This document shows positions 17,068 to 26,597 of a stretch of 64,000 nt of DNA, piece after piece. The stretch comes from G963662265 sp963668545. Lineage in GTDB: Bacteria > Spirochaetota > Spirochaetia > CADAEX01. The DNA lies in assembly GCA_963668545.1 (NCBI GenBank), contig OY764868.1, forward strand, positions 2,418,001 to 2,482,000. The letters are read 5' to 3'. The position numbers and the translations under genes were made by a program. The notes beneath the pieces are model-generated. The model saw nothing but the letters and a program-made list of their open reading frames with translations, was not told the DNA's origin and ran no database searches. Each line of letters begins with the position of its first letter. Within the stretch, counting starts at the first letter, position 1.

Positions 17068-20000
17068 CTGTAGTTATCATTAACCGCCCTGATCAGGGAT
17101 TTCATGTTATCAGAGATCTTTCCGCTCTCCACATCAGCATCAAAAACATCTCCCCCTTCATCCCTTATTCTGAATCTGCTGTCCGGCAGCTTGAGAAATC
17201 CTGTATTTTTACTGTTTTCAAAATCCTCTGCTGTCCAGAAAAGTGTAGGCTTGTCGAGGTAGGGACTTCCTTCATGGGGGCAGAAAACAGTGCAGTTGCC
17301 GCATTCATTGCACATCCCGTCAATATGGAGAATCTGATGAATATTTTGAAAATTATCTGATTCGACAGCAATGGCAATATTGGCCCTGTTCGGGCACACC
17401 TCTGTGCAGATTTCACACACAGCCCCGCAGTCAAGACATCTCAGGCAGTCTTCTTCAATAGATGCTCTGTCGCGGCAGAGGATCCCCCGCTTCCCATATA
17501 TTTCTTTTTCATCTTTATCAAGAGAATATCTTTTAAAATCATTTTCAAGTGAAAGCTTTGCGAGAATATCCATGGCAATTATTCTGCTTGACCCCATAGC
17601 CCTTACAATTGTGGCAGGACCTTCTGTACAGTCTCCCGAGAAGTAGACGTTTTCAATGGAAGATTCAAATCTGTCATTCAGGACAGGGAACCCCTTTTCC
17701 GATATCTTTATCCCGTTATCTGTCATAAGTTTTGTACATACCCTGGCACCGGTTGCATTTATCACTGTATCATACTCGAGAGTCAAAGATGTTCCTTTTG
17801 AAACAGGGGAAGGCCTTTTATCCCCCTCCTTTTTTACAAGCGCCATCTCCTCAAGTACCAGGTTTTTTCCGTCATATTCCACAGGCAAGAGAAGCTCAAG
17901 AACATCAATTCCGTCCTCCAGGGTAAGGTTGAGTTCCTCCCTTGACACAGGCATCAGGTCCTTTGTTCTCCTGTAGAGTATATCAGCCTTTTCAACACCG
18001 TATGTCCGCTTTGCAGTCCTGACACAGTCCATGGCAACATCACCGCCCCCTATGACAGCAACATTTTTTCCAAGATCAAGTGTATTTCCGCAGTCTTTCG
18101 ATTCCTTCAGAAATACGAGAGAATCAATCATCAGCTCCTTTCCCCTTACTACAGAATTAACCCCCTCACCTCTTGCTCCGGTGGCTATTATGATAAAATC
18201 ATATTCCTTTTTCAGTTCAGAAATACTGTATTCTCCGCTGCTGAAAAATTCATATTCAACCCCTGTTTTTAAAGAAAGCTCAAAATCCCTGTCAATCATC
18301 TCCTCAGGGATACGGAATTCAGGGATTACTGATTCGACAAGTCCCATGGGCCTGTCTGTTTTTTCATAAACAGTTACATGGACCCCGTTTCTTCTGAGAT
18401 ATACTGCTGCGGAAATACCTGCAGGGCCTGCCCCGATTACAGCAGCTTTTCTGTCTGTCCTTAAAGCCGGGGGAGCAGTTTTCCTTATAAAATCATCCTG
18501 GGCATTAATAACAGCAGCCTTCTTGGCTTCCCGTATCCTAAGAGGTGATTCGTAATCCATCCTTGTGCACTTCGTCTGGCAGTCGTGATTGCATATGGCT
18601 GAAGTTACTGCAGGAAGCGCATTATCAACTGCTATTATTTCAAATGCCTTTTCATAATCCCCCTTAGAGACATATTCCAGATAAAGAGGTATCTGCTGCT
18701 CAACCGGGCACCCCCCTTTGCTGCAGGGTGGCTTGAAACAGTCGAAAAGGGGAAGAGGTGATTCAGTCTTCCTGCTTTCAACAAAGCGGTGTTCCTTCCT
18801 GTACCTCTTCCTGTTTACAACATTTTCTGCAAGGGATGAAAGAGAATCAGTATCAATTCCTTCAAACATCTCTTCAGCAGCTGATTCAGACTCTTCTGAA
18901 AGCTGATTAAATCTTTCATATCCCCCCGGTTTGAGAATCGCGCTTGCTACAGTCACAGGCCTGATCCCTGTTTTTGTGAGTTTTCCAATATTAAAGAAAT
19001 CTGCCCCCCCGGAATACGAAACAGGGAGTTTTCCGTTAAAATCTGCTGAAAGCCTGGATGCTGCATTCAGGCTCAAAGGATAAAGGGCCCTTCCTGACAT
19101 GTACATATATTCAGCGGGGAGCTCATTATTGGAAACCTTTACAGGAAAGGTGTTTGTCAGCTTTACACCGAATTCAAGTCCCTCCTCAGCTGCTGTTTTC
19201 ATAAGCCTTTCAATAAGCTTTACAGCATCAGGGTATTTAAGGTCCTGCCTGAAATGGGTATCATCAAAATCAACATAGCGGTATCCCATCCTGTCCAGAA
19301 TTCCTCTTGTAAAGTTGTATCCGAGCAGTGTCGGGTTGCATTTAATGTAGGTGTGTAACTTTTTTTCCTTCAGAAACCAGGAGGCAATCTTTTCAATCTC
19401 CTCAGGGGGACATCCGTGAAGAGTTGAGAGGGTGATCGAAGATGAAACTGATGTATCAAGATTATTTATATCCTCTTCAGTTACATTATCAAACCGGTCA
19501 ATATTATCAATAAGGAATTCCCTGCACCTTGAAAAGAAGATATTTCCTGAGGCATCTATCATATCATCTATAAAGGTATCTATTTTGGAAGAGGTAATCC
19601 CTTCATAATCATAGCCCACGCTCATGTTGAAAAGAAAATCCCTTTCACCTGATATTCCCAGTTCCTTTCCAAGTATGATGCAGAGGATAAATCCCTTTAC
19701 ATATTCCTCATAAGCCTCCTGGACACTGAGTTCGGTTGACCATTCGCAGTTATAACACTCATCTACAGCCCTTATACATGGACGGGAAATACATTTCCTC
19801 AATTCCTCCCCGTCAAGGAACTGTACAGTCTTGAGTTCAAAAAATCTTGCACCGGCAAGGTATCCTGATACTAAATTCTGTGCAAGCTGGGTTGCAGGGC
19901 CTGCAGCAGGACCTGTTATGCCGGAAATCCTCTCCCCGAAAAAACAAAAGCTCCTTCCTGTTGTCTTTCCATGGATTTTTTTTATCCCGAAAACTGATCC

Positions 20001-20072
20001 GCTTTTTCTGTATTCATCATATATCCATCCAAGCAGTTTATCAAAAGCAACTGGTCTTAATATTTCAGACAT
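17052..20072 (-). CDS. ygfK: YgfK-like iron-sulfur flavoprotein (putative selenate reductase subunit)
   Basis: 1006 residues, matching YgfK in length and layout. Residues 1 to about 430 form a dihydropyrimidine dehydrogenase-like barrel domain (GPAAGPATQLAQN near 55). About 445-540 is a GltD-type 4Fe-4S region (CFKPPCSKGGCP, CNHDCQTKCTR). About 545-850 binds FAD and NAD(P)H (VIGAGPAGISAAVYLRRNG, VIGGGDVAMDCVRTA). The C-terminal part has two ferredoxin-like clusters (CLRCLDCGAVCEICTEVCP and CNECGNCTVFCP). It is well suited to shuttle electrons between NAD(P)H and the molybdenum hydroxylases. It is the last gene of the purine block, 83 nt after ssnA, with GCAGGGGAAATT before the ATG. The historical selenate reductase name is not evidence of that activity. 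Confidence 0.9.
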   Translation of the reverse strand: MSEILRPVAFDKLLGWIYDEYRKSGSVFGIKKIHGKTTGRSFCFFGERISGITGPAAGPATQLAQNLVSGYLAGARFFELKTVQFLDGEELRKCISRPCIRAVDECYNCEWSTELSVQEAYEEYVKGFILCIILGKELGISGERDFLFNMSVGYDYEGITSSKIDTFIDDMIDASGNIFFSRCREFLIDNIDRFDNVTEEDINNLDTSVSSSITLSTLHGCPPEEIEKIASWFLKEKKLHTYIKCNPTLLGYNFTRGILDRMGYRYVDFDDTHFRQDLKYPDAVKLIERLMKTAAEEGLEFGVKLTNTFPVKVSNNELPAEYMYMSGRALYPLSLNAASRLSADFNGKLPVSYSGGADFFNIGKLTKTGIRPVTVASAILKPGGYERFNQLSEESESAAEEMFEGIDTDSLSSLAENVVNRKRYRKEHRFVESRKTESPLPLFDCFKPPCSKGGCPVEQQIPLYLEYVSKGDYEKAFEIIAVDNALPAVTSAICNHDCQTKCTRMDYESPLRIREAKKAAVINAQDDFIRKTAPPALRTDRKAAVIGAGPAGISAAVYLRRNGVHVTVYEKTDRPMGLVESVIPEFRIPEEMIDRDFELSLKTGVEYEFFSSGEYSISELKKEYDFIIIATGARGEGVNSVVRGKELMIDSLVFLKESKDCGNTLDLGKNVAVIGGGDVAMDCVRTAKRTYGVEKADILYRRTKDLMPVSREELNLTLEDGIDVLELLLPVEYDGKNLVLEEMALVKKEGDKRPSPVSKGTSLTLEYDTVINATGARVCTKLMTDNGIKISEKGFPVLNDRFESSIENVYFSGDCTEGPATIVRAMGSSRIIAMDILAKLSLENDFKRYSLDKDEKEIYGKRGILCRDRASIEEDCLRCLDCGAVCEICTEVCPNRANIAIAVESDNFQNIHQILHIDGMCNECGNCTVFCPHEGSPYLDKPTLFWTAEDFENSKNTGFLKLPDSRFRIRDEGGDVFDADVESGKISDNMKSLIRAVNDNYSYLFC

Positions 20073-20155
20073 AATTTCCCCTGCTATAATATTTTATGTT
20101 TTCCTGAAATGGCAGAAAACTCACTTAACTTCAATAAAAAACTTTATAAAATATG

Positions 20156-21484
20156 CTAGACCCTTTTCCAGAAGCCTCTGCAGACTTCCCTGGCCTCGCT
20201 GCATATCTTTTTTTCATCTGCACAGAGGATTTCCCTCCCCTTCATCAGGAATTTCCCGTTCACCATTGTGGAAACAACATTGCGGCCCATTACACCGAAC
20301 AGTATATGGGAATTGATATTATCCTGATTCACAGGTGTGTGGGGATGATAATCTGCAACTATAATATCTGCATTGGCCCCTTTTTCGATAACACCGAGGC
20401 TGCCGTCAAAAAACTTTTCAGCGATTTTCCTGTTATTGCAGAAGAGGGTTTCCGGGGCCTCTTTCCATCCGACCCGGGGATCACAGAGATGGTGTTTGCT
20501 CAGGATATTGGCAGTTTTCAGGGATTCAAGCATATCTGTTGCATAACCATCTGTTCCAAGTCCCACTGTTATCCCTTTTTCCATCATCCTTACAAGCGGA
20601 GCATACCCTACTGCGTTTCCCATATTTGACTCGGGATTATTGACAACCATTGTTTTATTATGCTTCAGGATTTCCATTTCACTCTCATTTACATGAATAC
20701 AGTGGACAGCTATTGACCTCTCCCCGAGAATACCTGCATCATCAAGCCTTTCAACAACCCTCTTGTTGCAGTTTTCAAGACTGTGCCTGAGATCTTCGAT
20801 CCCTTCAGCAACATGTATGTGAAAACCTGAGTCTCTCCCTGCATCTGAACATCTTTCGAGGGTGCCCCGGGAAAGTGTAAAAGATGCATGAAGCCCGAAC
20901 ATTCCCTTTACAAGGTTGCTCATATCAAGCCTGCAGTATTTTATGAAGTTGATATTCTCCTCAATCCCTTTTTTTGCAATCTCATCCCCGTCCCTGTCTG
21001 AAACCTCGTAGCAGAGGGAGGTCCTTATTCCAAGTTCTTTTGCCACTTCTGCAATAGTGAAAAGAGTCTCTGTAGGGTTTCCGCCGCTTGCATGGTGGTC
21101 AAATACTGTTGTTACCCCGTTTTTTATTGAATCAAGATATACTGCATATGCGCTGTACCTGATATCTTCAGGAGTAAGGCTCCTGTCGACACGCCACCAG
21201 AGGTTCTCGAGGATTTCACCGAAGTTATGAGACTCCTTCCCGTCAGGAAGTACCATACCCCTGGCAAAAGCGCTGTATATATGAGTGTGGGTATTGATGA
21301 GACCGGGCATGATAAGACCTTCATCAGCATCTGTGAAAACATGATCAGGGTATTTCCTTCTGAGATCATCTGTCCGGCCGTAATCAAGTACAAGATTATC
21401 CTCAACAGCAACTGCGCCGTTTTCAATAAAAAGGTTTTCTTTATTTCTTGTTACAAGTATTCCGTTTCCGATTATATTAAGCAT
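20156..21484 (-). CDS. ssnA: SsnA-type amidohydrolase/aminohydrolase
   Basis: 442 residues of the chlorohydrolase/guanine deaminase-like amidohydrolases. The metal-binding site is complete: H66 and H68 (NTHTHIYSAF), the histidines in HVAEG and VHCIHVNE, and the aspartate in GLGTDGYATDM. It should deaminate or hydrolyse a purine-derived ring in the cytoplasm. SsnA genes accompany ygfK, ygeW and xdh genes in E. coli and in urate-using anaerobes. GGAGAAAGAGTATA precedes the start; a strong hairpin separates it from ygeW. Confidence 0.88.
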   Translation of the reverse strand: MLNIIGNGILVTRNKENLFIENGAVAVEDNLVLDYGRTDDLRRKYPDHVFTDADEGLIMPGLINTHTHIYSAFARGMVLPDGKESHNFGEILENLWWRVDRSLTPEDIRYSAYAVYLDSIKNGVTTVFDHHASGGNPTETLFTIAEVAKELGIRTSLCYEVSDRDGDEIAKKGIEENINFIKYCRLDMSNLVKGMFGLHASFTLSRGTLERCSDAGRDSGFHIHVAEGIEDLRHSLENCNKRVVERLDDAGILGERSIAVHCIHVNESEMEILKHNKTMVVNNPESNMGNAVGYAPLVRMMEKGITVGLGTDGYATDMLESLKTANILSKHHLCDPRVGWKEAPETLFCNNRKIAEKFFDGSLGVIEKGANADIIVADYHPHTPVNQDNINSHILFGVMGRNVVSTMVNGKFLMKGREILCADEKKICSEAREVCRGFWKRV

Positions 21485-21503
21485 TATACTCTTTCTCCGT
21501 TAT

Positions 21504-21540
21504 CTGCCCATATTCCTGCTGTTTGCAGGAATCCGGGCAG
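21504..21540 (-). other. Intercistronic stem-loop between ygeW and ssnA
   Basis: CTGCCC (21504-21509) pairs with GGGCAG (21535-21540), and ATTCCTGC (21512-21519) with GCAGGAAT (21525-21532), around the loop TGTTT with a 2x2 internal loop. There is no U-tract; the ssnA Shine-Dalgarno follows shortly after. It therefore looks like an mRNA-processing or stability element within the operon rather than a terminator. Confidence 0.6.
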
Positions 21541-22728
21541 CTAATATCTTTTTATTCCATTATCCAGAATTTCATTCAGCTTTTCAGCAGGGTTTCTGAA
21601 CCTGCATAAAAAGATCATGGCGGCTATTATATAAGGCTTGAATCCTGCTTCAATATACATGGGTATCCTGTATCGGTCAAAAACAGATGCCTCCACTTCC
21701 CCTTCCCTGCAGCTTACCCCCGATATATCTGCTGGGAGGCAGTGCATATAAAGGGCAGATCCTCTTTTTGTCCTTTTCATGAGATCTTCTGTGCATTCCC
21801 ATTCCCTGAATTCCGCATTCTGCTCAAGAAGCTTCTTTTCAAGCTTTTTTATCCCTTCAAAATCCCCTTCCCCGTAGAGTTCAGTCCTCTCCTCCATGGC
21901 TTTAAATGGTGCCCAGCTCTTGGGATATACTATATCTGCCCCTTCAAATGCCTCTTCCATTGAGTTTGTCTTTCTGAAAGAACCCCCGCTTTCCGCTGAA
22001 TTGCGTTCGGCAACTGCCTCAATCTCAGGCATCACTTCATAGCCTTCGGGATGTGCAAGGGTGACATCCATGCCGAAACGGGTCATAAGCCCTATTATCC
22101 CCTGTGGAACTGAAAGAGGTTTTCCGTAGGATGGTGAATATGCCCATGACATTGCTATCTTCTTCCCCCTGAGTTTTTCAGCCCCCCCGAAAAAATTTAT
22201 GAGATGCATGGCATCAGACATGCTCTGGGTCGGATGGTCTATATCGCACTGTAGATTTATTACCGAAGGTCTCTGCTCAAGCACTCTGTCCCGGAACCCC
22301 TCTTCAACAGCAGAAGCAACATCCTTCATATATGCATGCCCTTTTCCGATATACATATCATCCCTGATTCCGATAACATCAGCCATGAAGCTGATCATGT
22401 TTGAAGTTTCCCTGACTGTCTCTCCATGGGCAATCTGGGATTTGCCTTCATCAAGATCACTGACAGCAAGCCCGAGCAGGTTGCAGGCGCTTGCAAAACT
22501 GAACCTTGTCCTTGTTGAATTGTCCCTGAAAACAGAAATCCCGAGGCCGGAATCAAACACTCGGGGTGAAATATTGTTTTTCCTCATCATGGAAAGAATT
22601 CCTGCTGTTTTGAAAACAGCATCAATCTCATCGCCTGATTTATCCCATGTGTGAAAAAAATCATTCAGGTACATATTTCCCGTTTCAAGCAATTCAAGTT
22701 CATCTATTTTCCCTTTTATAATATCCAT
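21541..22728 (-). CDS. ygeW: YgeW-type carbamoyltransferase
   Basis: 395 residues of the aspartate/ornithine carbamoyltransferase fold, knotted YgeW subgroup. The carbamoyl-phosphate site is present as NSTRTRFSFASACNLLGL (about 70-87), with DHPTQSMSDAMHL in the middle and MHCLPADI near the C terminus. The true carbamoyl acceptor of YgeW enzymes has not been settled; in the urate pathway it is thought to run in the phosphorolytic direction to yield carbamoyl phosphate. CAGGAGATTGAT precedes the ATG. No carbamate kinase gene is found in the window, so ATP recovery from carbamoyl phosphate must be encoded elsewhere. Confidence 0.9.
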   Translation of the reverse strand: MDIIKGKIDELELLETGNMYLNDFFHTWDKSGDEIDAVFKTAGILSMMRKNNISPRVFDSGLGISVFRDNSTRTRFSFASACNLLGLAVSDLDEGKSQIAHGETVRETSNMISFMADVIGIRDDMYIGKGHAYMKDVASAVEEGFRDRVLEQRPSVINLQCDIDHPTQSMSDAMHLINFFGGAEKLRGKKIAMSWAYSPSYGKPLSVPQGIIGLMTRFGMDVTLAHPEGYEVMPEIEAVAERNSAESGGSFRKTNSMEEAFEGADIVYPKSWAPFKAMEERTELYGEGDFEGIKKLEKKLLEQNAEFREWECTEDLMKRTKRGSALYMHCLPADISGVSCREGEVEASVFDRYRIPMYIEAGFKPYIIAAMIFLCRFRNPAEKLNEILDNGIKRY

Positions 22729-22775
22729 ATCAATCTCCTGTTTCTGCTTCTCCCGGACAAGGCAGCTCTCCTCAC

Positions 22776-22812
22776 TTCCGGAAATCAGCCTTTCTTAAGC
22801 TGCAATCCGGAA
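22776..22812 (-). other. Intercistronic stem-loop between xdhC and ygeW
   Basis: TTCCGGA (22776-22782) pairs with TCCGGAA (22806-22812) and CAGC (22086-offset 22786-22789) with GCTG (22799-22802), with a symmetric 3x3 internal loop. It has no following U-tract. Like the ygeW-ssnA hairpin it sits in one of the longer gaps of the operon. Confidence 0.45.
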
Positions 22813-22826
22813 ACATTCCTCAGGTG

Positions 22827-23288
22827 TTATTTTTCAAGTCCTTTTCCAACTGCATCGATAATTTTCTGATATCCGGTACATCTGCAGAGGTGTCCTGAAA
22901 GGGCCCTCCTGATTTCATCCCTGCTGTATTTTTTCCCACTTTCCTTCATAAGTGTGGCAGTCATCAGAATCCCCGGTGTGCAGAAACCGCACTGGACAGC
23001 TCCCTCTTCTATAAACATCTCCTGCATCACGGAAAGCTTCTCCCCTTCAGAAAGGCTTTCAGCAGTCCTCACAGACCGCCTGTCAGCCCAGACTGCCAGA
23101 TAAACGCATGAATCAACTGTAAAATCATCAATAATTACTGTACATGCGCCGCATTCCCCTTCTCCGCAGCCCTGCTTGACAGAAGTGAGATTGAAAGTGT
23201 CCCGGAGAAGTTCCAGGAGAGACATCCTTACATCCACATCCAGTGTTTTTTCCTTTCCGTTGACCTTCAGTGTTATTGTCTTTTTCAC
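22827..23288 (-). CDS. xdhC: Xanthine dehydrogenase-type 2Fe-2S subunit
   Basis: 153 residues from a GTG at 23288, chosen because GAGGAGTAGTTTA lies just before it (inside the end of the FAD-subunit gene); a TTG at 23303 lacks a site. Both 2Fe-2S clusters are complete: C41, C46, C49, C61 and C100, C103, C135, C137 (LCRCTGY). This small subunit carries electrons from the molybdopterin site to FAD in the three-subunit hydroxylase. Spacing to the upstream gene is only 4 nt, so translation is coupled. Confidence 0.92.
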   Translation of the reverse strand: MKKTITLKVNGKEKTLDVDVRMSLLELLRDTFNLTSVKQGCGEGECGACTVIIDDFTVDSCVYLAVWADRRSVRTAESLSEGEKLSVMQEMFIEEGAVQCGFCTPGILMTATLMKESGKKYSRDEIRRALSGHLCRCTGYQKIIDAVGKGLEK

Positions 23289-23292
23289 TAAA

Positions 23293-24159
23293 CTACTCCT
23301 CAATACCTGTCAGTCTGCATAGATTGCGGACAGCCATGACCTCTGCAAGATGCAGCCTGAAAGCTTTTGATCCGCGCCAGGAATCCCTGGGCATTATATC
23401 TTCAAGAACAGCCTTTCCTATGATCCCTATATTCTCTCTTGTCACTTCCATACCCTTTGCCTTTTTTTCTGCAGTTTCACATCTGACAGGTGTCGGGGCA
23501 GCAACTCCGTAGGCAATACGCATATCAGAAAAGCAGCTGTTTTCAACCCATACGGAAACAGCACAGTTCAGGGTGGAAATATCCATCGCCTCTCTCTGGC
23601 TGAATTTGAAGAATTCCCCTTTACATCCTTTATAATCAGATTTCTGTACAGAAATACAGGTAAGCATTTCCCCCTTATGAAGCAGCACCCTCCCGGGACC
23701 TGTATAAAAATCCCTAATAGGGACAGTCCTTTTCCCCCCTGCAGACTGAAGAGTAAGAACGGCATTAAGACACATGAGAACAGGTGCGCTGTCTGCAGAA
23801 GGGGCGCCGTTGCAGAGATTTCCCCCTATTGTTGCAGTGTTTCTTATCTGGGGACCTCCCACTGAGCCAGCCGCTCTGGAAAGAAACGGAATATTTTCAA
23901 GCACAACAGGATCATTTTCCAGCATAGAATACGTAGTCAGGGGCCCAATATGGATATCCCCGTTATTATCCCTGTTTATCCCTTTCAGTTTTTCTATACG
24001 CCCTATTCCCATGAGGTGAGCTTCAGCCAGCTTTCCCTTGTGAAGCCTGATAAGGACATCCGTGCCTCCAGCAATTATCACGGCATCAGGATTTTCAGCG
24101 AGGTAATCAAGCGCCTCCTCAACAGAGAGTGCTTCCATGTATTTTTCAATATCATACAT
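23293..24159 (-). CDS. xdhB: Xanthine dehydrogenase-type FAD subunit
   Basis: 288 residues of the CO dehydrogenase/xanthine dehydrogenase FAD-binding family. The two flavin motifs are IIAGGTDVLIRLHKGKL (about 29-45) and TIGGNLCNGAPSADSAPVL (about 110-128). It oxidises the iron-sulfur subunit and passes electrons on to NAD+ or another acceptor. AAGGAGTTTTTTGCA precedes the ATG. It lies 16 nt after the molybdenum subunit gene. YgfM is the other E. coli homologue in the same cluster, so the symbol is a family choice. Confidence 0.9.
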   Translation of the reverse strand: MYDIEKYMEALSVEEALDYLAENPDAVIIAGGTDVLIRLHKGKLAEAHLMGIGRIEKLKGINRDNNGDIHIGPLTTYSMLENDPVVLENIPFLSRAAGSVGGPQIRNTATIGGNLCNGAPSADSAPVLMCLNAVLTLQSAGGKRTVPIRDFYTGPGRVLLHKGEMLTCISVQKSDYKGCKGEFFKFSQREAMDISTLNCAVSVWVENSCFSDMRIAYGVAAPTPVRCETAEKKAKGMEVTRENIGIIGKAVLEDIMPRDSWRGSKAFRLHLAEVMAVRNLCRLTGIEE

Positions 24160-24175
24160 TGCAAAAAACTCCTTT

Positions 24176-26476
24176 TCAGATCAGCCCGGCTTTTTTAAAG
24201 GCATCAAACATGTTCTGGGGATTCATGGGAAGAGAGCTTACAGCAACACCGGTCGCATGTAGAACAGCATTTCTCACTGCAGGGGCAGGGGAAACTGTCG
24301 GCGGTTCGCCAAGAGCTTTATTGCCATACGGAGCAGTTTCCTCATATGTTTCAACAAAATCAGCCTTAAGTTCCGGTGTATCAAGAATTGTAGGGATTTT
24401 GTAATCAAGAAGGTTGTTGTTGAGGTGTTTGCCGGTTTCAGGGTCATAAAGCATTTTTTCAGTCAGTGCATAACCCAGACTCATGCTCATCCCCCCGTGA
24501 ACCTGCCCTTCCGCTGTTACCCGATTGAGAATTTTACCGGAATCATGAATATTGCAGATATCAATAACTTTAATTTTTCCTGTCTTCAAATCAACCTCAA
24601 CTTCCGCAACTGTAACCCCGAAAGAGAGGGGATTGGCATTTATCCTGTTGCTGACATCGCTGACAATAGGAGCAGCTGTCTCTTTTTCATAATATGATGC
24701 AAGTGTTATATCGCTTATCGGAACCAGGACTGACAGGTCTTTTTTCACAACAATATTGCCGTCAACAATATCAAGTTCCGAAGAGTCCATATTGAGTTTT
24801 TTTCCACCCCTTTCAAGGATCTTTTCCCTTACTTCAAGGGCAGCCTTTTTAACAGCCTGGCCAGAGACATATGACTGTCTGGAGGCATATGCCCCAGTAT
24901 CAAATGGACTTGAATCAGTATCTGTGAACGGTTCAATATCAACCATTTCATATGGAACACCGATAGTCTCAGCTGCTATCTGGCACAGAATTGTATCAGA
25001 CCCCTGTCCGATTTCAGCCGCCCCGACCTGAAGCTGAACAGAACCGTCCTGATCAACAACAATACGGGCCCCGCTTATCTCAAGGAGGTGGGGCCAAACA
25101 CCTGTTGCATAGCTGAAACATGCAAGCCCCACACCCCTTCTTATATATCCGCTCTGCATGCTGTAAAGCTGTCTCTTCCTGTCCCATCCGATATATTCTT
25201 TTCCCTTCCTTATACACTCCTTGAGTCCGTAGCTTTTAAGACTGACATGACCGAGAGGATCCGGAGAGCCCTCTTTTATAAGATTCATTTCCCGGAATGC
25301 TGCAGGGTCCATCGAAAGTGCTTCTGCTATATTGTCATGATGGGATTCAACTGCAAATGTAACCTGGGGGATGCCGTAGGCCCTCATCGCCCCTGCAGTA
25401 GACATATTTGTATAGACTGTAAATCCTTCAAAAGAGGATGCCAGTTCTGCAGAGTAAGTCCTTGTAAAATTTGACCCCTGCTTCCCTACAATTGCATGGC
25501 CGTGGGAAGCGTAGGCACCGCTTGTACCGTAGCTTCGCAGCTGCCTTGCTATTATCCGGCCGTCTTTCCTCACTCCTGTTTTTATATAGTGCCGCATACC
25601 GTGGCGAGTTCTTGTGCAGGCAATGCATTCCTCCCTGGTGAGATTAAGCATTACAGGGCGACCCCCTGCCTGCATAGTAAGAAAAACAGCAAGAGGCTCA
25701 AGAACAAGGTCCTGTTTGTTACCGAATCCCCCCCCTATTACAGGTTTTATAACCCTCACCTTCCCGTATGGTAATTTGTACAGGTTTGCAATGATACGCC
25801 TTACAATGTGGGGTATCTGTGTTGATGTCACAATCACGACTTTGTCATTGCCGTCAATATAGGCATATGTAACCTGGTTTTCCATCTGGCAGTGCTGGAC
25901 AGGAGGGGTTTCAAATACATCTTCAAATACATGATCAGATTTCCCGAAAGCAGCATCAATATCTGAATATCCGAGGGCAATCCTGTTATGACCGACTATG
26001 TTGTTCTTCACCCCTTCATGGATCTCGACAGCTCCCTCCTTCATGGCATCTTCAGGATCCAGGTAGAATGGATATTCCTCATACCCGACTTTTATCTTCT
26101 TTACAGCTTTAGCAGCAGTTATCTCATCCTCTGCAATCACAGCTGCAATCTCGTCCCCGCAGAGCCTGACCCTGTCTGTAAGGAGGGGCCTGTCAGCTAT
26201 ATCCCGCTGGGCAGGATCAAGGCTGAAAGGGTGGCCCGATGTAGGGAAAATATAACCTCTGACATCTTCAGGAGTAACTACTTTCAGGACACCATCCATT
26301 GCCTCTGCCTCTGATGTATCTATGCTTACTACACGTCCATGGGCAATAGTGCTGCGGAAAATCCCGGCGTAGAGCATACCCCTCATGTCAAGGTCAGCAG
26401 TGTACTTGGCCTTGCCTGTGACTTTAGCAACAGCATCCTTTCTTTTTTCCCCTTTTCCCACTGTTTTAAATTCCAT
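24176..26476 (-). CDS. xdhA: Xanthine dehydrogenase-type molybdenum-binding subunit
   Basis: 766 residues from the ATG at 26476, which has AGGAGATTGTT upstream; an upstream in-frame codon at 26512 is less likely. The chain has the XdhA layout: an a/b hammerhead near 20-130, molybdopterin segments GGGFGNKQD and AMRAYGIPQ, EIGQGSDTI, and the catalytic glutamate at about E724 (GNKALGEP). It hydroxylates a purine or related heterocycle with water as oxygen source. Whether it carries the labile selenium of the purine hydroxylase subgroup cannot be told from sequence. It starts 121 nt after ygeY, the largest gap in the operon; no hairpin was seen there. Confidence 0.92.
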   Translation of the reverse strand: MEFKTVGKGEKRKDAVAKVTGKAKYTADLDMRGMLYAGIFRSTIAHGRVVSIDTSEAEAMDGVLKVVTPEDVRGYIFPTSGHPFSLDPAQRDIADRPLLTDRVRLCGDEIAAVIAEDEITAAKAVKKIKVGYEEYPFYLDPEDAMKEGAVEIHEGVKNNIVGHNRIALGYSDIDAAFGKSDHVFEDVFETPPVQHCQMENQVTYAYIDGNDKVVIVTSTQIPHIVRRIIANLYKLPYGKVRVIKPVIGGGFGNKQDLVLEPLAVFLTMQAGGRPVMLNLTREECIACTRTRHGMRHYIKTGVRKDGRIIARQLRSYGTSGAYASHGHAIVGKQGSNFTRTYSAELASSFEGFTVYTNMSTAGAMRAYGIPQVTFAVESHHDNIAEALSMDPAAFREMNLIKEGSPDPLGHVSLKSYGLKECIRKGKEYIGWDRKRQLYSMQSGYIRRGVGLACFSYATGVWPHLLEISGARIVVDQDGSVQLQVGAAEIGQGSDTILCQIAAETIGVPYEMVDIEPFTDTDSSPFDTGAYASRQSYVSGQAVKKAALEVREKILERGGKKLNMDSSELDIVDGNIVVKKDLSVLVPISDITLASYYEKETAAPIVSDVSNRINANPLSFGVTVAEVEVDLKTGKIKVIDICNIHDSGKILNRVTAEGQVHGGMSMSLGYALTEKMLYDPETGKHLNNNLLDYKIPTILDTPELKADFVETYEETAPYGNKALGEPPTVSPAPAVRNAVLHATGVAVSSLPMNPQNMFDAFKKAGLI

Positions 26477-26597
26477 AACAATCTCCTGTTCCACAGACAG
26501 CACAATTATCAAGTCAACAGTAATTTTAGTTCATATTTATTTCAAAATCACGTTTATATTCCCATCGTATCTTTCAGATGCATATGGAGCGGCTGAC

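Noticed and set aside
22827..26476. Selenocysteine codon in the xanthine dehydrogenase-like genes
   Set aside because: No in-frame TGA interrupts the three genes; selenium in this enzyme group is a labile ligand, not selenocysteine, and cannot be seen in the sequence.
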